62,219 nt of DNA from an uncultured Aliivibrio sp. (GCF_946479765.1 NZ_CAMLHO010000022.1:1-62219); one strand, 5' to 3'; positions 26,860-36,908 are shown, counted from the first letter of the stretch. Notes: generated from the sequence alone by a model not told the origin. Program-made: numbers and translations.

Positions 26860-28284
26860 TTAGAACTTCTTAGAGATAAGCGCAGAACCCGCAATGATAG
26901 CAACACCTAGCAGCATGATTGGACCTTTTCCACCATCAAACCCTGATGAAATACCCATAAATGCAACGATTGCAATAGCAACAGGGATAATATATTTAAC
27001 TAATGTGTACCATAGACCAAACAGTGGGAATTTCACTTCACCGCCATTTGTAATTTCATCTTCAAGATCTTCACGCTTCAGTCTCCAACCAGCGAAGATA
27101 CATACCAACATACCGCCAACCGCTAGGAATATCTTATCGGTTAATAAATCAAAGATATCGAATGCACCAGTATCAAACAGCATTGGACCAAGACCGCCTA
27201 AAGATAATGACGCAAATACACATAAAATAGCCATTACTGTACTTGAAACAATAACCGCTTTAACACGTGAGAAACCTTTTTCATCGATTAAGTAAGACAC
27301 GACAACTTCGAGTAGAGACACAGAAGAAGTTAATGCTGCAACACTTAAACCAATAAAGAACAGTAAAGCAAGTAAAATACCAATTACGCCGCCCATCTCT
27401 GCAAATATTTGAGGTATTACAACAAACACTAGACCAGGTCCAGCAGTTGGTGCCATACCAAATGCAAACATTGCAGGGAACATTGCAACACCAGCAAGGA
27501 TAGCAACACCAGTATCCATTGCTGTTACCATCGCCGTTGTTTGTACAAGGTTTTCTTTTTTCTTCAGATAAGAGCCGTAAGTCATCATACAACCCATACC
27601 AAGAGATAGAGAGAAGAATGCTTGGCCTAACGCCGCAAGAATTACATTGCTATCAATCTTAGAAAAGTCAGGACTGAACAAAAACTCAAGACCAGCCATT
27701 GCGCCAGGAAGCATAAGTCCCTTCACTGAAACAATAACTAATATCAAGAATAATAGAGGCATTAGTAGCTTTCCAGCTTTCTCTATACCACCAGAAATAC
27801 CCTTAATTACAATGACGACATTTAAAAGTAGATATAAACCCATCCACATAAGTGGTTCTATTGGGTTAGAAATGAAAGCACCAAAGCTGTCACCAATAGT
27901 TTCAGGCGTATTTAAAAGACCCGTCCCTACTTTAGCAATGTAGGCAATCGCCCAACCACCAACGACTGGATAAAAACCCATAATCAAAAGACCACTGACT
28001 ACACCAATAACGCCAGCAAATGTCCAACGACGATCGATAGATTTAAACGCACCTACCGCAGATTTTTGAGTACGACGACCGATAGCAAACTCAGTCAACA
28101 TCACGCTAAAACCAATAAAAATCACAAAGAATAGATAAATAGCAACAAATGCACCACCACCATTCTCACCCGCTGTATACGGAAATTTCCAAATATTACC
28201 TAGACCCACAGCAGAACCTGCCGCTGCCATTACAAATCCTAATTTTGAACCCCAGGTATCACGGGGTTTAGTGGTATTATTCAT
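26860..28284 (-). CDS. Sodium-dependent transporter, NSS/SNF family
   Basis: A 474-residue inner-membrane symporter of the neurotransmitter:sodium symporter family (LeuT fold), with about 11-12 spans. The first helix carries the signature WGSKLGFVMAAAGSAVGLGNIWKFPY, which holds Na+ and substrate contacts. ENGGGAF and LTEFAIGRR follow. I start it at the ATG at 28284, because the 29 extra residues upstream look like leader translation. An amino acid such as tyrosine, tryptophan or alanine is the likely substrate, but I cannot choose one. Confidence 0.9.
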   Translation of the reverse strand: MNNTTKPRDTWGSKLGFVMAAAGSAVGLGNIWKFPYTAGENGGGAFVAIYLFFVIFIGFSVMLTEFAIGRRTQKSAVGAFKSIDRRWTFAGVIGVVSGLLIMGFYPVVGGWAIAYIAKVGTGLLNTPETIGDSFGAFISNPIEPLMWMGLYLLLNVVIVIKGISGGIEKAGKLLMPLLFLILVIVSVKGLMLPGAMAGLEFLFSPDFSKIDSNVILAALGQAFFSLSLGMGCMMTYGSYLKKKENLVQTTAMVTAMDTGVAILAGVAMFPAMFAFGMAPTAGPGLVFVVIPQIFAEMGGVIGILLALLFFIGLSVAALTSSVSLLEVVVSYLIDEKGFSRVKAVIVSSTVMAILCVFASLSLGGLGPMLFDTGAFDIFDLLTDKIFLAVGGMLVCIFAGWRLKREDLEDEITNGGEVKFPLFGLWYTLVKYIIPVAIAIVAFMGISSGFDGGKGPIMLLGVAIIAGSALISKKF

Positions 28285-28596
28285 AGCCACAATTCTCCAA
28301 ATATTCTGTATTATTGTATATGCACTGTGTTTGTATATGAGCATTAAAGTGGTGTATAAAAATGTATACACTTATAAAAAGGTTAGTTAACACTCAATAT
28401 TGCAAGTAAACCAGTTTAGGAATAAAATTGGAACCCCTTATGTTATTTTTTTTAACGTATAGCTCTATCTTTTAACTCAATTGCTTACAAAAACATCAAT
28501 AGGCTTTATTTTGTAAATATTTCCTTCCCTACCTACTCTTTTCCTACAACTCCTGATTTAATAGAGATCTACTTATTATTTCTGCGATGAAGGCTA

Positions 28597-30051
28597 ATGG
28601 ATAAATTTTATCAAGCACTTACTCTTATTGGTTTTATCTTATACTGGCTACTTGTTGCAGGCGTAACCATACGTGTTGTATTTAAGCCAAGGCCTGTTGG
28701 TGTCTCTTTAGCTTGGTTAATGATCATCTATATTATTCCGGTACTGGGAGTAATCGCGTATTTCTTAATTGGTGAACTAAACCTTGGTCGGACACGTGGT
28801 GAACGAGCCAAAGCCATGTTTAGCCCTTACGAAGAATGGTTTGCGCAAGTTCATCATTGTCAGCATCATCAGCCTCATTCCATCTCTCATCGAATTTCAG
28901 CCATTCATAATCTCTGCTCGAATCGATTAGGCATTCCTGCATTAAGTGGCGATACTCTTTCATTGTTAAATACACCATCAGAAATCCTAACCGCTATTGT
29001 TCGAGATATTGAACAAGCAGAGCACGAAATCAATATGGAGTTCTACATTTGGCATCATGGCGGCTTAGCTGACAGTGTTGCGAGTGCGTTAATAAAAGCA
29101 GCAAAACGAGGTGTCACTGTTAATGTTCTTTTGGATTCTGCAGGAAGTATCGATTTTTTCAAAAGCCACTGGCCTAAGCTACTTAGAGATTCAGGCGTTA
29201 ATGTTGTGGAGGCGTTGAGTGTAAGTCCTTTTCGTATGTTCCTTAGAAGATTAGATCTGCGCCTGCATCGTAAAATCGTCGTAATCGATAATATGATTGC
29301 TTACACAGGCTCTATGAATTTGGTTGATCCTCAATACTTCAAACAAAATTCAGGTGTCGGTCAATGGGTGGATGTTATGGTCCGTCTAACAGGACCAAAT
29401 GTAGCCGTTTTGAATACGATTCACGCATGGGATTGGGAAGTAGAAACAGGCGTTCGAGAGTTACCTGCACTGCCTGAATGCCCTATTTCAATAGATCCAT
29501 TCAACCATACCACTCAAGTGGTTCCATCTGGCCCGGGGATGCCTGATGATATTATTCAACAAGTATTAATTACTGCAATTAACCAAGCAAGAACCTCTAT
29601 CACAATCACTACTCCTTATTTTGTGCCTAGTGAAATATTACTTCATACATTACGAACCACTGCTCACCGTGGCGTTGAAGTTAAGCTAATTTTGCCTAAA
29701 AAGAATGATTCTTTAATGGTTAGCTGGGCCTCTAAATCTTTCTTTGAAACCCTACTAAAAGCAGGCGTTCATATTTATGAATTTAATGGCGGCTTATTAC
29801 ATACCAAATCCGTAGTTATTGATAACAGCCATTGTATTATTGGAACGGTTAATTTAGATATGCGTAGCTTCTGGTTAAATTTTGAAGTGAGTTTGATTGT
29901 TGATGATCCTGAATTTACCAAACAACTAGCTTGGGTTTTAAACGGTTATCTAGAACAATCGACCCCTATCGAACTAGCTGTATGGCAACAGCGAAATTTA
30001 CCTCATCGCTTTACTGAACGCTTCTTCTCTATGTTCAGCCCACTGCTTTAA
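28597..30051 (+). CDS. clsA: Cardiolipin synthase A
   Basis: A 484-residue inner-membrane phospholipase-D-superfamily enzyme that condenses two phosphatidylglycerols to cardiolipin. Two N-terminal membrane spans (about 5-28 and 38-60) are followed by two HKD motifs: H224-x-K226...D231 (HRKIVVID) and H402-x-K404...D409 (HTKSVVID). The length matches E. coli ClsA (486). It has a single-gene layout with a strong terminator shared with folE, which converges on it. Confidence 0.95.
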   Translation: MDKFYQALTLIGFILYWLLVAGVTIRVVFKPRPVGVSLAWLMIIYIIPVLGVIAYFLIGELNLGRTRGERAKAMFSPYEEWFAQVHHCQHHQPHSISHRISAIHNLCSNRLGIPALSGDTLSLLNTPSEILTAIVRDIEQAEHEINMEFYIWHHGGLADSVASALIKAAKRGVTVNVLLDSAGSIDFFKSHWPKLLRDSGVNVVEALSVSPFRMFLRRLDLRLHRKIVVIDNMIAYTGSMNLVDPQYFKQNSGVGQWVDVMVRLTGPNVAVLNTIHAWDWEVETGVRELPALPECPISIDPFNHTTQVVPSGPGMPDDIIQQVLITAINQARTSITITTPYFVPSEILLHTLRTTAHRGVEVKLILPKKNDSLMVSWASKSFFETLLKAGVHIYEFNGGLLHTKSVVIDNSHCIIGTVNLDMRSFWLNFEVSLIVDDPEFTKQLAWVLNGYLEQSTPIELAVWQQRNLPHRFTERFFSMFSPLL

Positions 30052-30090
30052 TAATACTAAGCCCCGTAAATTAGTATTAAACAAACAGAA

Positions 30091-30130
30091 AAAAGCCCGC
30101 CACTTAAATCATTAAGTAGCGGGCTTTTTA
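30091..30130. terminator. Bidirectional terminator between clsA and folE
   Basis: GCCCGC/GCGGGC and ACTTAA/TTAAGT stack into a long stem (30095-30124). It is flanked by A-rich sequence on the left and T-rich sequence on the right. Confidence 0.9.
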
Positions 30131-30143
30131 ATACCATATTCTA

Positions 30144-30797
30144 TTAACGAATACCGCTTAAAAACTCATGTCGTGTTGCTGGATTTCGCTTAAAAATACC
30201 ACCAAGCGCAGTAGTTGTTGTACTGCTCGTTGCATCCATAACGCCGCGAGATTTAACACAATAATGCGTCGCTTCCATCGTTATCGCCACATCATCACTG
30301 CCAAGTAATGTTTGCAGTGCAACTAAAATCTGTTGAGTCATGCGCTCTTGAACTTGAGGGCGTTGCGCAAAGAAACGAACAATACGGTTAATCTTTGATA
30401 AGCCAATAATTTTTTGACGAGGAATATAAGCTACCGTTGCTTTACCATCAATCGTAACTAAATGATGCTCGCAAGTACTAGTAAGAGTAATGTCGTTAAC
30501 TCGTACCATTTCATCACAGTTCATTTTATTATCAATTACAGTGATCTTTGGGAAGTTTGTATAATCTAAACCAGAAAAAATTTCATCTACGTACATTTTC
30601 GCAATTCGATGAGGTGTTTCTTCTAAACTATCATCAGTAAGATCGAGGCTTAATAACGTTAAGATTTCACGCATGTGTTCTTCTATACGTTCTTTTTTCT
30701 CTTCGCGACTAATTCCATTTTCCTTCATTGGCGTCTCAAGACCACGCGCAACGAGAGCGTCACGTACTAATATGGCTGATTCACTGAGTGATGACAT
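30144..30797 (-). CDS. folE: GTP cyclohydrolase I
   Basis: A 217-residue cytoplasmic zinc enzyme that converts GTP to dihydroneopterin triphosphate, the first step of folate synthesis. It aligns by eye with E. coli FolE (222) over its whole length: [19 protein letters not shown], the zinc-binding [15 protein letters not shown] and the second ligand in HYCVKSRG. I start it at the ATG at 30797, 6 bases after GGAG, four codons inside the longest frame. It is divergent from moeA. Confidence 0.97.
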   Translation of the reverse strand: MSSLSESAILVRDALVARGLETPMKENGISREEKKERIEEHMREILTLLSLDLTDDSLEETPHRIAKMYVDEIFSGLDYTNFPKITVIDNKMNCDEMVRVNDITLTSTCEHHLVTIDGKATVAYIPRQKIIGLSKINRIVRFFAQRPQVQERMTQQILVALQTLLGSDDVAITMEATHYCVKSRGVMDATSSTTTTALGGIFKRNPATRHEFLSGIR

Positions 30798-30947
30798 CGT
30801 ATACTCCAAATTCCATAATCAATTGAACTTCGCTAAGGATACCCGCTCTGTGACAGAAATACACCCTGATTTTACTAGGTCTATTAGATGTTATTAGGCA
30901 AAATATGGTAATGTTCTGTCATTATTACTATTAATCTAGAGAGTACC

Positions 30948-32195
30948 ATGATGGATTGCTGCGCAACTCAAGGTTTGATCCCAGTAGAAACCGCTTTAGA
31001 GACCCTTTTATCTCAAGTTTCTCCTATTTCATCAACAAGCACATTAGCATTAGCTGACGCAATTGGCTTTGTATTGGCTGAAGACATTTGTTCACCAATC
31101 AATGTTCCTCCGTTTGCTAACTCTGCAATGGATGGTTATGCCGTTCGTATCTCTGATTTAGAACACTCTTTAACACTACCTCTAGCTGGTAAATCTTTTG
31201 CAGGCACTCCTTTTGAAGGTCAATGGCCAGAGAAAACAACCATTCGTATCATGACAGGCGCAAAAATCCCTGAAGGTTGCGATGCTGTCATTATGCAAGA
31301 ACTGACGTCTGATTCAGAAGGTAACATTACCTTTGATCTTGCTTTAGCTGATGTTAAACCACAGACCAACATTCGCCCAATTGGTGACGATGTTGCTCAA
31401 GGTCAAACGGTGTTAGCAAAAGGTCACCGCTTAACGCCGCGTGATATTCCCTTGATTGCCTCGTTAGGCATTAATAATATTCCAGTAGTTAATAAACCAA
31501 AAGTGGCTTTCTTCTCGACAGGCGATGAGCTTAAACCACTAGGTCAGCCACTAGAAGATGGTCAGATCTATGACAGTAACCGCTATGGTATCAAAGTGCT
31601 CATCGAACGCTTTGGTTGTGAAGCCATTGATTTAGGCATCATTCCTGACTGTCCTGAAACACTAAAAGAAGTGTTCTTAAAAGCAGATAAAGAAGCGGAT
31701 GTCGTTGTTACTTCGGGTGGCGTAAGCGTCGGTGAAGCAGATTATACAAAAGACATTCTAGATGAACTTGGCCAAATTGGTTTCTGGAAACTAGCAATAA
31801 AACCAGGTAAACCTTTCGCATTTGGTAATTTACCAGACTCTTATTTCTGTGGCTTACCGGGTAACCCTGTTTCTGCCATGCTAACCATGTACGTATTAGT
31901 ACAACCAATGTTAGCGAAATTAGCAGGTCATACGCAGTGGGAAGCTCCAAAAGCGATTCCTGCCGTTGCAACGACTCTATTTAAAAAACGCCCAGGCCGT
32001 ACTGATTACCAACGTGGTATTTACTCTATTAATGCTCAAGGTCAGTTTGAAGTAGCAACCACAGGCAACCAAGGCTCTGGCGCGTTTAGTTCAATGAGCA
32101 TGGCTAACTGCTTTGTGGTACTAGAGCGAGAACGTGGCCGTGTTGAAGCCGGTGAAATGGTCACTATTGAATTGTTTAATTCCTCTCTATATTAA
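30948..32195 (+). CDS. moeA: Molybdopterin molybdenumtransferase
   Basis: A 415-residue cytoplasmic enzyme that inserts molybdate into adenylated molybdopterin. Family phrases are clear: VPPFANSAMDGYAVR, IRIMTGAKIPEGCDAVIMQE, VAFFSTGDEL, TSGGVSVGEADYTK and FCGLPGNPVSAMLT. E. coli MoeA has 411 residues. The start is either of two consecutive ATGs at 30948 and 30951, with only a weak GAGAG site. It lies 11 bases before moeB in one operon. Confidence 0.97.
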   Translation: MMDCCATQGLIPVETALETLLSQVSPISSTSTLALADAIGFVLAEDICSPINVPPFANSAMDGYAVRISDLEHSLTLPLAGKSFAGTPFEGQWPEKTTIRIMTGAKIPEGCDAVIMQELTSDSEGNITFDLALADVKPQTNIRPIGDDVAQGQTVLAKGHRLTPRDIPLIASLGINNIPVVNKPKVAFFSTGDELKPLGQPLEDGQIYDSNRYGIKVLIERFGCEAIDLGIIPDCPETLKEVFLKADKEADVVVTSGGVSVGEADYTKDILDELGQIGFWKLAIKPGKPFAFGNLPDSYFCGLPGNPVSAMLTMYVLVQPMLAKLAGHTQWEAPKAIPAVATTLFKKRPGRTDYQRGIYSINAQGQFEVATTGNQGSGAFSSMSMANCFVVLERERGRVEAGEMVTIELFNSSLY

Positions 32196-32206
32196 GAGTA
32201 TTTTCA

Positions 32207-32956
32207 ATGACTGAATTAACCGATCAAGAAATGCTACGTTATAACCGTCAAATCATTTTACGCAACTTTGATTTTGATGGCCAAGAACGCTTAAAAGAGA
32301 GCTCAATACTTATTATTGGTGCTGGAGGCTTAGGCTGTGCGTCAAGTCAATACCTAGCAGCCGCAGGGATAGGAAAGATCACTCTTGTCGATGACGATAC
32401 CGTCGAGCTCTCTAACTTACAGCGTCAAGTGCTGCATTGTGATGAGACGATTGGTGAGAAAAAAGTCATCTCTGCAAAAATGGCATTAAATCGCATTAAT
32501 CCTCATTGCCAGATTGATACGTTTGATAAGCGCTTATCTGATGATGAATTGCGTTCACTTATTGCAGATCATGATCTGGTTTTAGATGGTACAGACAACG
32601 TAGATACTCGTAATCAACTTAATCGTTTATGCTTTGAATCTAAAACACCGCTTGTATCTGGTGCCGCGATTCGAATGGAAGGTCAAGTAAGCGTTTATAC
32701 TTATCAAGATAACGAGCCTTGCTATCAATGCCTAAGCAGTTTATTTGGTCAACAAGCACTTACCTGTGTAGAAGCGGGAGTAATGTCACCTGTTGTTGGG
32801 ATCATTGGGGCAACCCAAGCGCTAGAAGCGATTAAAGTATTAGCGAATTATGGCCAACCATTAATCAGTAAATTACTTATGTTAGATGCACTTTCTATGA
32901 GTTGGCGTGAAATGAAGCTAGCAAAAATGCCTAATTGTTCTATTTGCAGCCACTAA
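32207..32956 (+). CDS. moeB: Molybdopterin-synthase adenylyltransferase
   Basis: A 249-residue E1-like enzyme that adenylates the C-terminus of MoaD. The ATP-binding motif is IIGAGGLGCASSQYLA (about 35-50), with the conserved DDDTVELSNLQRQ after it. A zinc site comes from CYQC near residue 172 and CSIC near the C-terminus (E. coli 249 residues). A ThiF-like role is possible by family, but pairing with moeA supports MoeB. Confidence 0.97.
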   Translation: MTELTDQEMLRYNRQIILRNFDFDGQERLKESSILIIGAGGLGCASSQYLAAAGIGKITLVDDDTVELSNLQRQVLHCDETIGEKKVISAKMALNRINPHCQIDTFDKRLSDDELRSLIADHDLVLDGTDNVDTRNQLNRLCFESKTPLVSGAAIRMEGQVSVYTYQDNEPCYQCLSSLFGQQALTCVEAGVMSPVVGIIGATQALEAIKVLANYGQPLISKLLMLDALSMSWREMKLAKMPNCSICSH

Positions 32957-32977
32957 AAACACGTTCATTTATTTAAT

Positions 32978-33018
32978 AAAGGCGGTGACCCTAATAAGGT
33001 TCATCGCCTTTTTTTATT
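32978..33018 (+). terminator. Rho-independent terminator of moeAB
   Basis: AAAGGCGGTGACC pairs with GGTTCATCGCCTTT with one mismatch, followed by TTTTT. Confidence 0.85.
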
Positions 33019-33092
33019 CTAAAAATAAAAATCTCTATTAAAAACAAATAGAAATAAAAAATGCGCTTAAGACACATTCTCACATTTTCCTT

Positions 33093-33148
33093 TTGTCATA
33101 CACTTTTAAGAAAACTGAAATATTACTGTCACATAAATTTTCTAAAGT
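33093..33148 (+). promoter_or_regulatory. Pho box and -10 of pstSCAB
   Basis: Heptamers occur every 11 bp: TTGTCAT (33093), TTTTAAG (33104), CTGAAAT (33115) and CTGTCAC (33126). The last pair fits the PhoB half-site consensus CTGTCAT well. TAAAGT (33143-33148) begins exactly 10 bases after the box, as expected when PhoB replaces a -35 element. This implies induction by phosphate starvation. Confidence 0.65.
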
Positions 33149-33196
33149 GGCTTCGTCAACTTAATCCGGCACGTATGCCTCATAAAGGAAATGAAA

Positions 33197-34018
33197 ATGA
33201 AAAAGTCAGTTATCGGCGCACTAGCAATTCTGAGTTCAGTAGTAGCATTACCAACATCAGCGAAAGAAACTATTTCTGCCGTTGGTTCAAGCAGCGTGAC
33301 CCCTCTTATGGAAGTGTTTTCTGAAACTTACATGAAGGAACATTCAAACGTATATATCGAAGTTCAAGGACCTGGCTCTTCAGCGGGTGTAAAGGCGGCA
33401 AAAAATGGATCTGCTGATTTAGGCATGTCATCACGTAACCTTAAATCATCAGAAAAAGAAGCAACATTAAAAGAGTTAGTGGTTGCACACGACGGTATTG
33501 CGGTTGTAGTTAACCCAAGCAATACACTTAAAGGCCTAACGTCAGAGCAAGTTACTGCTATCTATAAAGGCGAAGTAAAAAACTGGAAAGAAGTGGGCGG
33601 TGAAGACAAGCCAATCGTTGCTATCACGCGTGATACAGCCTCTGGTACTCGTGGCGCATTCGAAGATATCATGAGCCTTAAGAAAAAAATCTCAGGCATG
33701 ACAGTATCGGCTATCTCTCAACGAGCTCAAGTTGCAAATGGTAACGGCGCGCTAAAAACAATGGTTGCAAGTAACCCATACGCAATTGGTTATATCTCTC
33801 TAGGCACCGTTGATAACTCTGTTCACGCCCTGGCTATTGATAACGTAGAACCAAGTGTTGCTGACATTAAAAATGGCACATACAAAGTATCTCGTCCTTT
33901 CCTTGTGTTATATCGTGAAGGCAAACCATCAGCAGAAGCACAAAAATTCCTAAACTGGATGACCGCTGAAACCGCTCAAAACCTAGTTGAAAAGAACGGC
34001 TACATCTCAGTGAACTAA
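33197..34018 (+). CDS. pstS: Phosphate ABC transporter substrate-binding protein
   Basis: A 273-residue periplasmic phosphate-binding protein of the PstS family. The signal peptide ends near residue 22 (TSA-KE). The P-loop-like binding segment is SAVGSSSVTPLMEVF, and further anion contacts lie in GPGSSAGV, SSRNLK and ITRDTASGTRGAF. I start at the second ATG (33197), 6 bases after AGGAA. It is the first gene of pstSCAB behind a Pho box, and a leaky terminator after it would favour binding-protein excess. Confidence 0.95.
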   Translation: MKKSVIGALAILSSVVALPTSAKETISAVGSSSVTPLMEVFSETYMKEHSNVYIEVQGPGSSAGVKAAKNGSADLGMSSRNLKSSEKEATLKELVVAHDGIAVVVNPSNTLKGLTSEQVTAIYKGEVKNWKEVGGEDKPIVAITRDTASGTRGAFEDIMSLKKKISGMTVSAISQRAQVANGNGALKTMVASNPYAIGYISLGTVDNSVHALAIDNVEPSVADIKNGTYKVSRPFLVLYREGKPSAEAQKFLNWMTAETAQNLVEKNGYISVN

Positions 34019-34033
34019 TTTCTACCTTTTTAT

Positions 34034-34062
34034 TGCCTGACCTGCGAAGGTTAGGCATTTTT
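34034..34062 (+). terminator. Attenuator-like terminator between pstS and pstC
   Basis: TGCCTGACCT (34034-34043) and AGGTTAGGCA (34048-34057) pair over GCGA, followed by TTTTT. Its place inside the operon suggests partial termination. Confidence 0.75.
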
Positions 34063-34096
34063 CCATTTCGAATTTTTCGGCATGTGAGTGTTTATT

Positions 34097-35023
34097 ATGA
34101 CCATCGCAATGAATAATCAAAATACACTAAATAAAGAAAAAGGCTCACTCAGCCCACTTAGAACAAAAAAGCGAGTCGATTGGAGAGAGCGTATCTTCCA
34201 CGCTTTATTTCTAAGTTGTGCCGTGATTGGTACGCTTTCTCTAGCGACAATCGCCTACTTCATTATTAAAGAAAGTATCCCAGCATTTCAACAAGCTGGT
34301 GTTAGTGGCATTATTTTAGGACAAGATTGGTTACCACCAGCACTTTATGGCGTATTCACTATGATTGTAGCGTCTGTTGTGTCTACATTTGGCGCAGTGT
34401 TAGTCGGTGTACCTGTTGGGATCTTAACCGCCATCTTCATTGCTGAGATTGCCCCAAAACGTGTTGCAGACATTATTCGTCCTGCCGTTGAACTTCTTGC
34501 TGGCATTCCCTCTGTAGTTTATGGCTTCTTCGGGCTTGTTATCATTGTTCCTCTTATTCAAGACATATTCCAAGTACCCGCAGGTAACACTATTCTTGCA
34601 GGTATCATTGTACTCGGTGTAATGATTCTTCCTACGGTAATTACCGTCTCTGAAACCTCAATTAGAGCAGTACCAGCTACCTATAAAGAAGGTTCTTTAG
34701 CGCTTGGCGCTTCAAAAATATTCACTATTTTCCGCATTCTTCTTCCTGCCGCTCGTTCAGGCATCATGACCGGGGTTATCCTCGGTATCGCTCGTGCATT
34801 AGGTGAAACCATGGCAATCATCATGGTAATGGGGAACGCCCCTGCCATGCCTGAAGGTATTTTAGATTCAGCTCGTACATTAACCGCAAACATTGCCATT
34901 GAGATGTCCTATGCAAGTGGCATTCATGCCAGTGCTCTATATGCAACAGGTGTTGTTCTACTTGTGTTTATTATGTCTCTTAATGGCATTCTTCTTTATC
35001 TAAATCGTGAAACGGCGAAATAA
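34097..35023 (+). CDS. pstC: Phosphate ABC transporter permease PstC
   Basis: A 308-residue inner-membrane permease with six spans. A hydrophilic N-terminus of about 35 residues precedes the first span. The EAA loop is ATYKEGSLALGASKIFTIFRILLPAARSG, and the conserved ELLAGIPSVVYGFFGL is present. I favour the ATG at 34097; a GTG three codons upstream is possible. It is followed by pstA after 4 bases. Confidence 0.95.
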   Translation: MTIAMNNQNTLNKEKGSLSPLRTKKRVDWRERIFHALFLSCAVIGTLSLATIAYFIIKESIPAFQQAGVSGIILGQDWLPPALYGVFTMIVASVVSTFGAVLVGVPVGILTAIFIAEIAPKRVADIIRPAVELLAGIPSVVYGFFGLVIIVPLIQDIFQVPAGNTILAGIIVLGVMILPTVITVSETSIRAVPATYKEGSLALGASKIFTIFRILLPAARSGIMTGVILGIARALGETMAIIMVMGNAPAMPEGILDSARTLTANIAIEMSYASGIHASALYATGVVLLVFIMSLNGILLYLNRETAK

Positions 35024-35027
35024 GACA

Positions 35028-35885
35028 ATGAATAAATTAAAAAAACAACGTCATATTAAAGATCAGATTGCCGCAGGATTTATTTGGCTATCCGCTTCGA
35101 TTACAGTCGGTTTTCTGTTTTGGATCATGTGGTATATTTTATCAAATGGTTTACAACACGTAAGTTGGTCATTCATTACCGATGATTACACTCGCACTGG
35201 TGAAGAGCACGGTATTTTCCCAATGATCGTCGCCACCCTTTACATGGTACTCGCCTCTATCGCAGTTGCTGCTCCACTGGGGATAATGACGGCAATCTAC
35301 TTAACTGAATACGCCAAGATTGGCAGTAAATTCGTTAAAGTTATCCGCTTCTGTACTGAATCTTTAGCAGGTATTCCATCTATTATCTTTGGTTTATTTG
35401 GTATGACTTTCTTTGTTGGGATTTTAGGGCTAGGTTTCTCTATCTTATCGGGTGCATTAACACTGAGTATCTTAATATTACCAGTGATTATTCGAACGAC
35501 TGAAGAAGCGTTAATGGCTGTGCCTCAAACATTCCGTGAAGGTTCATATGGTTTAGGCGCATCAAAAATCTACACAATTTGGCGTTTGATCTTACCAAGC
35601 GCAATGCCTGGTATCATCACCTCGGTTATTCTAAGTATTGGTCGTGTTATTGGTGAATCTGCCCCAGTATTTTTAACCGCCGGCATGGTGGCACGTATTC
35701 CAGATTCATTGCTTGATTCAGGCCGCACGTTAACGGTTCATCTGTATAAGCTAACCACTGAATTGTTTACCATAGAAGAGTGGAATCAAGCCTACGCAAC
35801 GGCGACAGTATTGATTGTCCTTGTATTAATAATTAACACGCTGACTAAGCTATTGGCTCGAAAAATCAATAAAGCGTCTTATTAA
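35028..35885 (+). CDS. pstA: Phosphate ABC transporter permease PstA
   Basis: A 285-residue inner-membrane permease, partner of PstC. It has CTESLAGIPSIIFGLFGM near the middle and EAA loop TFREGSYGLGASKIYTIWRLILPSAMPG. I start at the ATG at 35028, directly after the pstC stop; the longer frame would overlap pstC. Confidence 0.95.
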   Translation: MNKLKKQRHIKDQIAAGFIWLSASITVGFLFWIMWYILSNGLQHVSWSFITDDYTRTGEEHGIFPMIVATLYMVLASIAVAAPLGIMTAIYLTEYAKIGSKFVKVIRFCTESLAGIPSIIFGLFGMTFFVGILGLGFSILSGALTLSILILPVIIRTTEEALMAVPQTFREGSYGLGASKIYTIWRLILPSAMPGIITSVILSIGRVIGESAPVFLTAGMVARIPDSLLDSGRTLTVHLYKLTTELFTIEEWNQAYATATVLIVLVLIINTLTKLLARKINKASY

Positions 35886-35914
35886 TCAACTTATTCTTTA
35901 TCACTTATTATTCA

Positions 35915-35942
35915 CTGATTGCACGGTATAAGATGCGATCAG
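35915..35942 (+). promoter_or_regulatory. Hairpin before pstB
   Basis: CTGATTGCA (35915-35923) pairs with TGCGATCAG (35934-35942), ending just before the AAGGAA ribosome-binding site of pstB. It has no T tract. It may tune translation or stabilise the pstB message. Confidence 0.4.
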
Positions 35943-35955
35943 TAAGGAAACAACA

Positions 35956-36705
35956 ATGAACAAATTTAATATTGAAAACCTAGATCTTTTTTACGGACAA
36001 AACCAAGCGCTTAAAAACATCAATCTGCCTATTCCTGCAAAACAAGTGACGGCACTGATTGGTCCTTCTGGCTGTGGTAAATCAACTCTACTACGTTGTT
36101 TGAACCGCATGAATGATTTAATTCCGAATGTAAAAATTACAGGTTTTGTTAGCTTAGATGATAACGACATTTACGGGAATATCGACGTGGCTGATTTACG
36201 AATCAAAGTCGGCATGGTTTTCCAAAAAGCCAACCCATTCCCAATGAGCATTTATGAAAATGTCGCGTATGGATTAAAAGCACAAGGCGTAAAAGATAAA
36301 AAAGTATTAGATGCCGTTGTTGAGAAATCACTGCGCAGTGCCGCCCTTTGGGATGAGGTAAAAGATCGCTTAAAATCTCACGCATTTGGCCTATCTGGTG
36401 GACAACAACAACGTTTGTGTATTGCTCGCACTATCGCAATGGAACCGGATGTTATCTTGATGGATGAGCCAACATCGGCATTGGATCCTATTGCAACCCA
36501 CAAAATTGAAGAGTTAATGGAAACATTAAAGCAAGATTATACGATTGTTATCGTTACTCACTCTATGCAGCAAGCTCGTCGTATTTCAGACAAGACCGCT
36601 TTTTTCTTAATGGGCGAGTTAGTTGAGCACGATGATACGCAAGTTATTTTCTCAAACCCTAAAGATGACCGTACACAAGGCTATGTAAACGGTGATTTTG
36701 GTTGA
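35956..36705 (+). CDS. pstB: Phosphate ABC transporter ATP-binding protein
   Basis: A 249-residue ATPase with Walker [10 protein letters not shown] (36-44), Q-loop [16 protein letters not shown], signature LSGGQQQRL and Walker [14 protein letters not shown]. The FPMSI segment is specific to PstB. It is the last gene of the cluster; no phoU gene follows. Energy from ATP drives high-affinity phosphate import. Confidence 0.97.
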   Translation: MNKFNIENLDLFYGQNQALKNINLPIPAKQVTALIGPSGCGKSTLLRCLNRMNDLIPNVKITGFVSLDDNDIYGNIDVADLRIKVGMVFQKANPFPMSIYENVAYGLKAQGVKDKKVLDAVVEKSLRSAALWDEVKDRLKSHAFGLSGGQQQRLCIARTIAMEPDVILMDEPTSALDPIATHKIEELMETLKQDYTIVIVTHSMQQARRISDKTAFFLMGELVEHDDTQVIFSNPKDDRTQGYVNGDFG

Positions 36706-36754
36706 TTAATAATACCTCGTACTCTCCGCGGGTACTGAACAAGCTATAGATACG

Positions 36755-36784
36755 AAAAAACCCTAGCATTTCTGCTAGGGTTTC
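36755..36784 (-). terminator. Terminator of tRNA-Ser
   Basis: AAACCCTAGCA (36758-36768) and TGCTAGGGTTT (36773-36783) form an 11-bp perfect stem, with T residues after it on the minus strand. It could also end pstB on the plus strand. Confidence 0.85.
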
Positions 36785-36789
36785 GAATG

Positions 36790-36877
36790 TGGTGGTGAGT
36801 GAGAGATTCGAACTCTCGGTACGTTGCCATACACACACTTTCCAGGCGTGCTCCTTCAGCCACTCGGACAACTCACC
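36790..36877 (-). tRNA. tRNA-Ser (GGA)
   Basis: An 88-base class II tRNA on the minus strand. GGTGAGT pairs with ACTCACC at the acceptor stem, with discriminator A and an encoded CCA. The anticodon GGA (minus strand of 36841-36843) lies in CTGGAAAG, and a long variable arm is present. The sequence is very close to the E. coli GGA-reading serine tRNA. Confidence 0.96.
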
Positions 36878-36908
36878 AAATCATTGTTCTTTCGAGACAA
36901 CGAGCGCT

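Noticed and set aside
27281-27592. 103-codon minus-strand ORF in the NSS gene
   Set aside because: It is the out-of-frame reading of the transporter on the same strand, with very high Cys/Trp/Asn content and no start signals.
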